From the NCBI GenBank assembly GCA_039028695.1, contig JBCCHN010000032.1, positions 1-45,494 on the forward strand: a DNA stretch of 45,494 nucleotides, in the 5' to 3' direction. The translations under genes were made by a program, and so were the position numbers. Positions 41,881 to 45,494 of this stretch are shown piece after piece. This DNA is from JANQKX01 sp039028695. Lineage in GTDB: Bacteria; Pseudomonadota; Alphaproteobacteria; Kiloniellales; Kiloniellaceae. Within the stretch, counting starts at the first letter, position 1. Each line of letters begins with the position of its first letter. The notes beneath the pieces are model-generated. The model saw only the letters and a list, made by a program, of their open reading frames with translations. It had not been told where the DNA came from and did no database searches.

Positions 41881-44766
41881 GTGGCGAAAAGGAGTCGTAC
41901 AATCCACCGGCCCCAAAGTCATCGACAGCCCTGTCGACCCCGGGAGATCGTCAGTCGGCGAGACTTGCGTGAGCAGATTGATGAAGCAGTTGGCCGCTAT
42001 TCAAAACCTCAGGATAGTCGAGGCGAGGTTCTCGCTATTCTAAAAAGGACTCAAGAATCGGGGCGTCAGGAAATCAAGAATCGCCTTGAGGCCGGAGGCT
42101 ATGGCACAGAAACGGCTGCCGAAGGAAGCTACTTGGCAGACCAAATTGTCCGCTCTATTTTTGATCACGTCACCGAAAATATTTACCCATTGGCTAATCC
42201 TTCCAAGGGTGAAGTTTTATCGCTGGTGGCGATCGGCGGCTATGGGCGAGGAGAGCTTGCGCCCTTTTCCGACATCGATCTGCTCTTTCTTCTGCCATAT
42301 AAAATGACTCCCCGTACTGAACAGGTAGTAGAGGAGATCCTCTATTTCTTGTGGGACCTGAAGTTCAAGGTGGGTCATGCGGCCCGCTCGGTTGAGGACT
42401 GCTTGCGCCTGGCCAAGGCGGACCAGGTTATCTGCACAACGCTTCTGGAGGCACGATGGCTATGGGGGGATCAGGATCTTTACCAGGAGCTGAAACATAG
42501 ATTTCGTCATGACGTACAAGCGCCAACTTGGAGCAAAACGCCCGCTATTCAATTCATCGAAGCAAAATTGGAAGAACGGGAAAAACGTCATCAACGCTTG
42601 GGCGATTCCCGCTATTCGCTGGAACCCAATATCAAAGACGGCAAAGGCGGGCTTCGGGATCTGCAGAGTCTCTTTTGGATCGCCAAGTTCATTTATAACG
42701 TGGATGATATCGCCAAGTTGGTGGCACAAGGGGTCTTTACTCGCAAGGAAGTGCTCAAATTCGAGAAGGCGCAGCGGTTTTTGTGGACCTTGCGATGCCA
42801 TTTGCACTTTCTGACCGGTCGCGGTGAAGAACGCCTGACCTTTGATCAGCAGGTAGCGATTGCGCCCCTCCTAGGCTACAAATCCCGAGCGGGAATCCGC
42901 GATGTCGAGCGCCTGATGAAGCACTATTTCCTGGTGGCTAAGGACGTGGGCGACTTGACCCGTATCTTTTGCGCGGCCCTTGAGGCCGAGCAATTGCGGC
43001 GCGTCTCTTTTCAGATTCCGATGCTTCGGCATCGCCGCAAGGCCGGTGGCTTCCCCATTGAAGGCAATCGTTTGACGGTCAAAAGTGACGAAGCCTTTGC
43101 AGCCTATCCTATTGAAATGTTGAGAATTTTTCAGGTGGCACAAAAAAACGGCCTGGACATCCACCCCGATGCCTTGCGCTGGATCACTCAACACCTAAAG
43201 GGCATTGATGGTACCCTAAGAGAGGATCCCAAGGCGAACGAGATTTTCGTCGATATCCTGACATCCCGCCAGAACGCAGAGTTGACCCTGCGCCGCCTTA
43301 ACGAGGCCGGGGTTTTTGGCCGCTTTGTTCCCGACTTTGGGCGGGTGGTAGCGCAGATGCAATATAACATGTATCACCATTTTACAGTCGATGAGCATAC
43401 TATTCAGGCGATCGGCATTCTCCATGCCATCGAAGACGGCAAGCTTTCCGAAGAGGCGCCGATTGCCAGCACGGTGGTCCACAAGTTGATTTCCCGCCGA
43501 GTGCTCTACGTGGCCCTTCTGTTGCATGATATCGCCAAGGGCCGACGGGGGGATCATTCGGTCGTAGGGGCAGAGATCGCCATGACCCTTTGCCCGCGCC
43601 TCGGGCTCAGCGAGGCGGAGACGGAAACGGTGGCCTGGCTGGTCCGCCACCACCTTGCCATGTCCGACACAGCCTTTAAGCGGGATATCGATGACCCCAA
43701 GGCGATCCGAGACTTTGCGGATCTGGTCCAATCGCCGGAGCGGCTGCGGCTGTTGCTGGTCTTAACCGTTGCCGACATTCGCGCTGTGGGACCCAATGTC
43801 TGGAATGCCTGGAAAGCGTCATTGCTGCGCGAACTCTATTGGCGTTGCGATGAGTTGTTGAGCGGTACCGTTTCCGAGGAACGTCCGGATGCGCGGGTGC
43901 GACGCGCCAAGGAAGTATTGCGGGCCCGCCTGTCAGCTTGGCCGGAAGATACCATCGAATTGCATCTGGATCAGGCACCCGCGTCCTATTGGTTGTCTTG
44001 TGATACGGAAACGCAAATCCGCCACGCGCATTTGATGCGCGATGCGGACCAGCGGGCAGCGCCCCTCGCCATCGAAACCAGGGTGGATGATTATCTGCAA
44101 GCGACCGAAGTTACCGTCTATGCGAACGACCATCCGGGATTATTCAGCCAAATCGCCGGTGCCGTGGCGGTGGTCGGAGCGACCATTGATGCGGCTCGGA
44201 TTTTTACCCTGAAAAATGGCAAGGCCTTAGATAGTTTCATTATTGAAGATGCCGCGGGCGGACCCTTCGACCGCTCGACGAAACTTGCAAAGCTGTCCGC
44301 CGCGATTGAAAAGGGCATCACCGGGCGCTTGCGCCCGCTGCAGGAACTGGATCGGCGCAAAAGCGCCTATTACAGCCGTTTCGGCGTGTTTAAAGTAACG
44401 CCACGTGTCTTGATCGACAATCGGGCCAGCGCCGATCATACCGTGATCGAGGTCAATGGCCGGGACCGGGCTGGATTGCTATATGAAGTAACCCAAATTT
44501 TGACCGACTTGAATTTAACAATCCAGTCCGCCCTGGTGTCCACCTATGGGGAACGGGCGGTGGATGTGTTTTACGTGCGTGATCGCAAAGGGCTTAAAAT
44601 TGAGTCCAAATCCAAGCTGAAGCTGATGGAAGAGAGGCTGATAGCCGCGCTCGCAGGAAACAAAATGATGTTTGGACCCGAGGCAGAAGGTTTGGCTAAC
44701 CAGGTTTCAGGACGGCTGCTTCCGACCCGCTCAGACAGGTCCCAGGCGGAAAAGACCCTCAATTGA
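41881..44766 (+). CDS. glnD: [Protein-PII] uridylyltransferase/uridylyl-removing enzyme
   Basis: GlnD senses glutamine and (de)uridylylates PII, controlling nitrogen metabolism. The 961 aa fit alphaproteobacterial GlnD. Domains: nucleotidyltransferase with GGYGRGELAPFSDIDLLF (about 119-136), the central region, an HD domain (LLLHDIAKGRRGDHS, around 546-560), and two ACT domains near 743 and 854 (VYANDHPGLFSQIAGAV, EVNGRDRAGLLYEVTQIL). The GTG start directly abuts the mutS TAG, with AGGAG inside the mutS end, so translation is coupled. Mainly acts with PII and GlnE. Confidence 0.96.
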   Translation: MAKRSRTIHRPQSHRQPCRPREIVSRRDLREQIDEAVGRYSKPQDSRGEVLAILKRTQESGRQEIKNRLEAGGYGTETAAEGSYLADQIVRSIFDHVTENIYPLANPSKGEVLSLVAIGGYGRGELAPFSDIDLLFLLPYKMTPRTEQVVEEILYFLWDLKFKVGHAARSVEDCLRLAKADQVICTTLLEARWLWGDQDLYQELKHRFRHDVQAPTWSKTPAIQFIEAKLEEREKRHQRLGDSRYSLEPNIKDGKGGLRDLQSLFWIAKFIYNVDDIAKLVAQGVFTRKEVLKFEKAQRFLWTLRCHLHFLTGRGEERLTFDQQVAIAPLLGYKSRAGIRDVERLMKHYFLVAKDVGDLTRIFCAALEAEQLRRVSFQIPMLRHRRKAGGFPIEGNRLTVKSDEAFAAYPIEMLRIFQVAQKNGLDIHPDALRWITQHLKGIDGTLREDPKANEIFVDILTSRQNAELTLRRLNEAGVFGRFVPDFGRVVAQMQYNMYHHFTVDEHTIQAIGILHAIEDGKLSEEAPIASTVVHKLISRRVLYVALLLHDIAKGRRGDHSVVGAEIAMTLCPRLGLSEAETETVAWLVRHHLAMSDTAFKRDIDDPKAIRDFADLVQSPERLRLLLVLTVADIRAVGPNVWNAWKASLLRELYWRCDELLSGTVSEERPDARVRRAKEVLRARLSAWPEDTIELHLDQAPASYWLSCDTETQIRHAHLMRDADQRAAPLAIETRVDDYLQATEVTVYANDHPGLFSQIAGAVAVVGATIDAARIFTLKNGKALDSFIIEDAAGGPFDRSTKLAKLSAAIEKGITGRLRPLQELDRRKSAYYSRFGVFKVTPRVLIDNRASADHTVIEVNGRDRAGLLYEVTQILTDLNLTIQSALVSTYGERAVDVFYVRDRKGLKIESKSKLKLMEERLIAALAGNKMMFGPEAEGLANQVSGRLLPTRSDRSQAEKTLN

Positions 44767-44827
44767 AATGAATGCGGATTGGATCGGGGTCTTGAAATCT
44801 TGGTGTCGCTGAGCAACAAGCACACGA

Positions 44828-45494
44828 ATGGCTTTGATCAAATCCATCGCAACCGTTGGCGGCCTTACCGGTGTTAGCCGAATACTCGGCCTGGCCAGGG
44901 ATATCTTGATCGCCCAAGCGGTGGGCACCGGGGTTGTCGCCGACGCTTTTTTTGTCGCTTTTCGTATCCCCAATCTCTTCAGGCGCATGTTTGCCGAGGG
45001 GGCCTTTAATGCGGCCTTTGTTCCCTTGTTCGCCCGTCGCTTGGAGCAAGAGGGCAAGGATCCCGCCGTTGCCTTTGCCGAAGAAGCCCTTGCGGCACTG
45101 TCCTTTGTTCTGCTGGTCCTGACCGCCATTGCCATTGCCGCCATGCCTTGGCTCATGCATCTATTGGCGCCTGGTTTCGTAAGTGATGCGGAAAAGTTCG
45201 ATCTCACCGTCGAGCTCACGCGCATTACCTTTCCTTATCTGCTGTTCATTTCCCTAACGGCCCTATTGAGCGGGGTTTTGAATTCCCTTTATCGTTTTGC
45301 CGCGGCGGCGGCGGCACCCGTTCTGCTGAACCTATTTTTTATCCTGGCTTTGGTCCTAATCCTGCCTTTCACAGGCGATCCTGGCCAGGTCATGGCCTGG
45401 ACCGTGGCGGCGGCCGGGGTTGGGCAGTTCATCTTTTTGTTGGTAGCCTGCCGACGAGCGGGCATTGTCCTTGCCCTGCGCCGACCGCGGGTGA
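44828..45494 (+). CDS. murJ: Lipid II flippase MurJ (MviN), N-terminal part
   Basis: This flips peptidoglycan precursor lipid II across the membrane. The first 222 residues are visible of about 510-530, the gene being cut by the window end. The start is MALIKSIATVGGLTGVSRIL, with GLARDILIAQAVGTGVVADAFFVAFRIPNLFRRMFAEGA, the MviN N-terminal signature, and repeated membrane helices after it. No ribosome site is visible before the ATG. Position after glnD matches the alphaproteobacterial mutS-glnD-murJ order; a separate 61-base spacer is present. Confidence 0.95.
   Translation, partial: MALIKSIATVGGLTGVSRILGLARDILIAQAVGTGVVADAFFVAFRIPNLFRRMFAEGAFNAAFVPLFARRLEQEGKDPAVAFAEEALAALSFVLLVLTAIAIAAMPWLMHLLAPGFVSDAEKFDLTVELTRITFPYLLFISLTALLSGVLNSLYRFAAAAAAPVLLNLFFILALVLILPFTGDPGQVMAWTVAAAGVGQFIFLLVACRRAGIVLALRRPRV

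Noticed and set aside
1..45494. CRISPR arrays, transposons, prophage genes, tRNA or rRNA
   Set aside because: No repeat-spacer array, transposase or integrase motif, and no cloverleaf-like or rRNA-like sequence was recognised by eye.

Overview
The window looks like a piece of an alphaproteobacterial chromosome, most likely Rhodospirillales-like. The grounds are a complete System I cytochrome c maturation operon (ccmABCDEFGHI), a mutS-glnD-murJ cluster that I recall as typical of alphaproteobacteria, an aconitase followed by a DUF1223 gene, a zf-CHCC mini-protein, moderately high GC, and frequent GTG/TTG starts. No rRNA, tRNA, CRISPR array, insertion sequence, integrase or prophage gene was recognised.

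Left edge (1-950). The first ~680 bases do not match the rest. They are GC-richer and encode, on the minus strand, a cysteine-rich region, a thaumatin-like C-terminus and the start of a PEP-CTERM-type tail. This joins inside a peroxiredoxin gene after about 91 codons. It is either an assembly chimera or a real rearrangement, and nothing left of ~690 should be assigned to the host without checking.

Small-gene region (950-4760). It holds a 121-aa hypothetical protein, a 44-aa single-pass membrane protein, a secreted four-cysteine protein, an MBL-fold hydrolase, pyrE and an 83-aa hypothetical protein. The regulatory DNA is AT-rich and contains hairpins and direct repeats.

Long minus-strand block (16.5 kb down to 4.8 kb). 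The order of transcription is ccmABCDEFGHI (many ATGA/GTGA/TAATG overlaps), a possible 30-codon ORF, then a polar amino-acid ABC transporter (ATPase, binding protein, two permeases) with a strong hairpin after the binding-protein gene, and finally a degenerate peroxiredoxin fused to a prolyl-4-hydroxylase-type oxygenase. Upstream of ccmA lies a gene-poor stretch with a minus-strand terminator and two further stem-loops, a candidate small RNA. It also has three phased ATAAGRAT repeats in front of a Gly/Pro-rich exported protein.

Acyl-CoA/transport block (26.2 kb down to 17.8 kb, minus). A long-chain-type acyl-CoA synthetase, a LivG-H-M-J-F type ABC importer and a PaaK-like CoA ligase form one operon. 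Having a CoA ligase at each end suggests uptake and activation of a carboxylic acid rather than of branched-chain amino acids.

Right part (26.5-45.5 kb). It contains an alpha/beta hydrolase, acnA, a DUF1223 protein, a lone ABC ATPase coupled to a lipoprotein hydrolase, a zf-CHCC protein, polA with all three domains, a small exported protein, an M17 aminopeptidase, a glutathione transferase, mutS, glnD and a truncated murJ at the window edge. These are mostly ordinary housekeeping genes.
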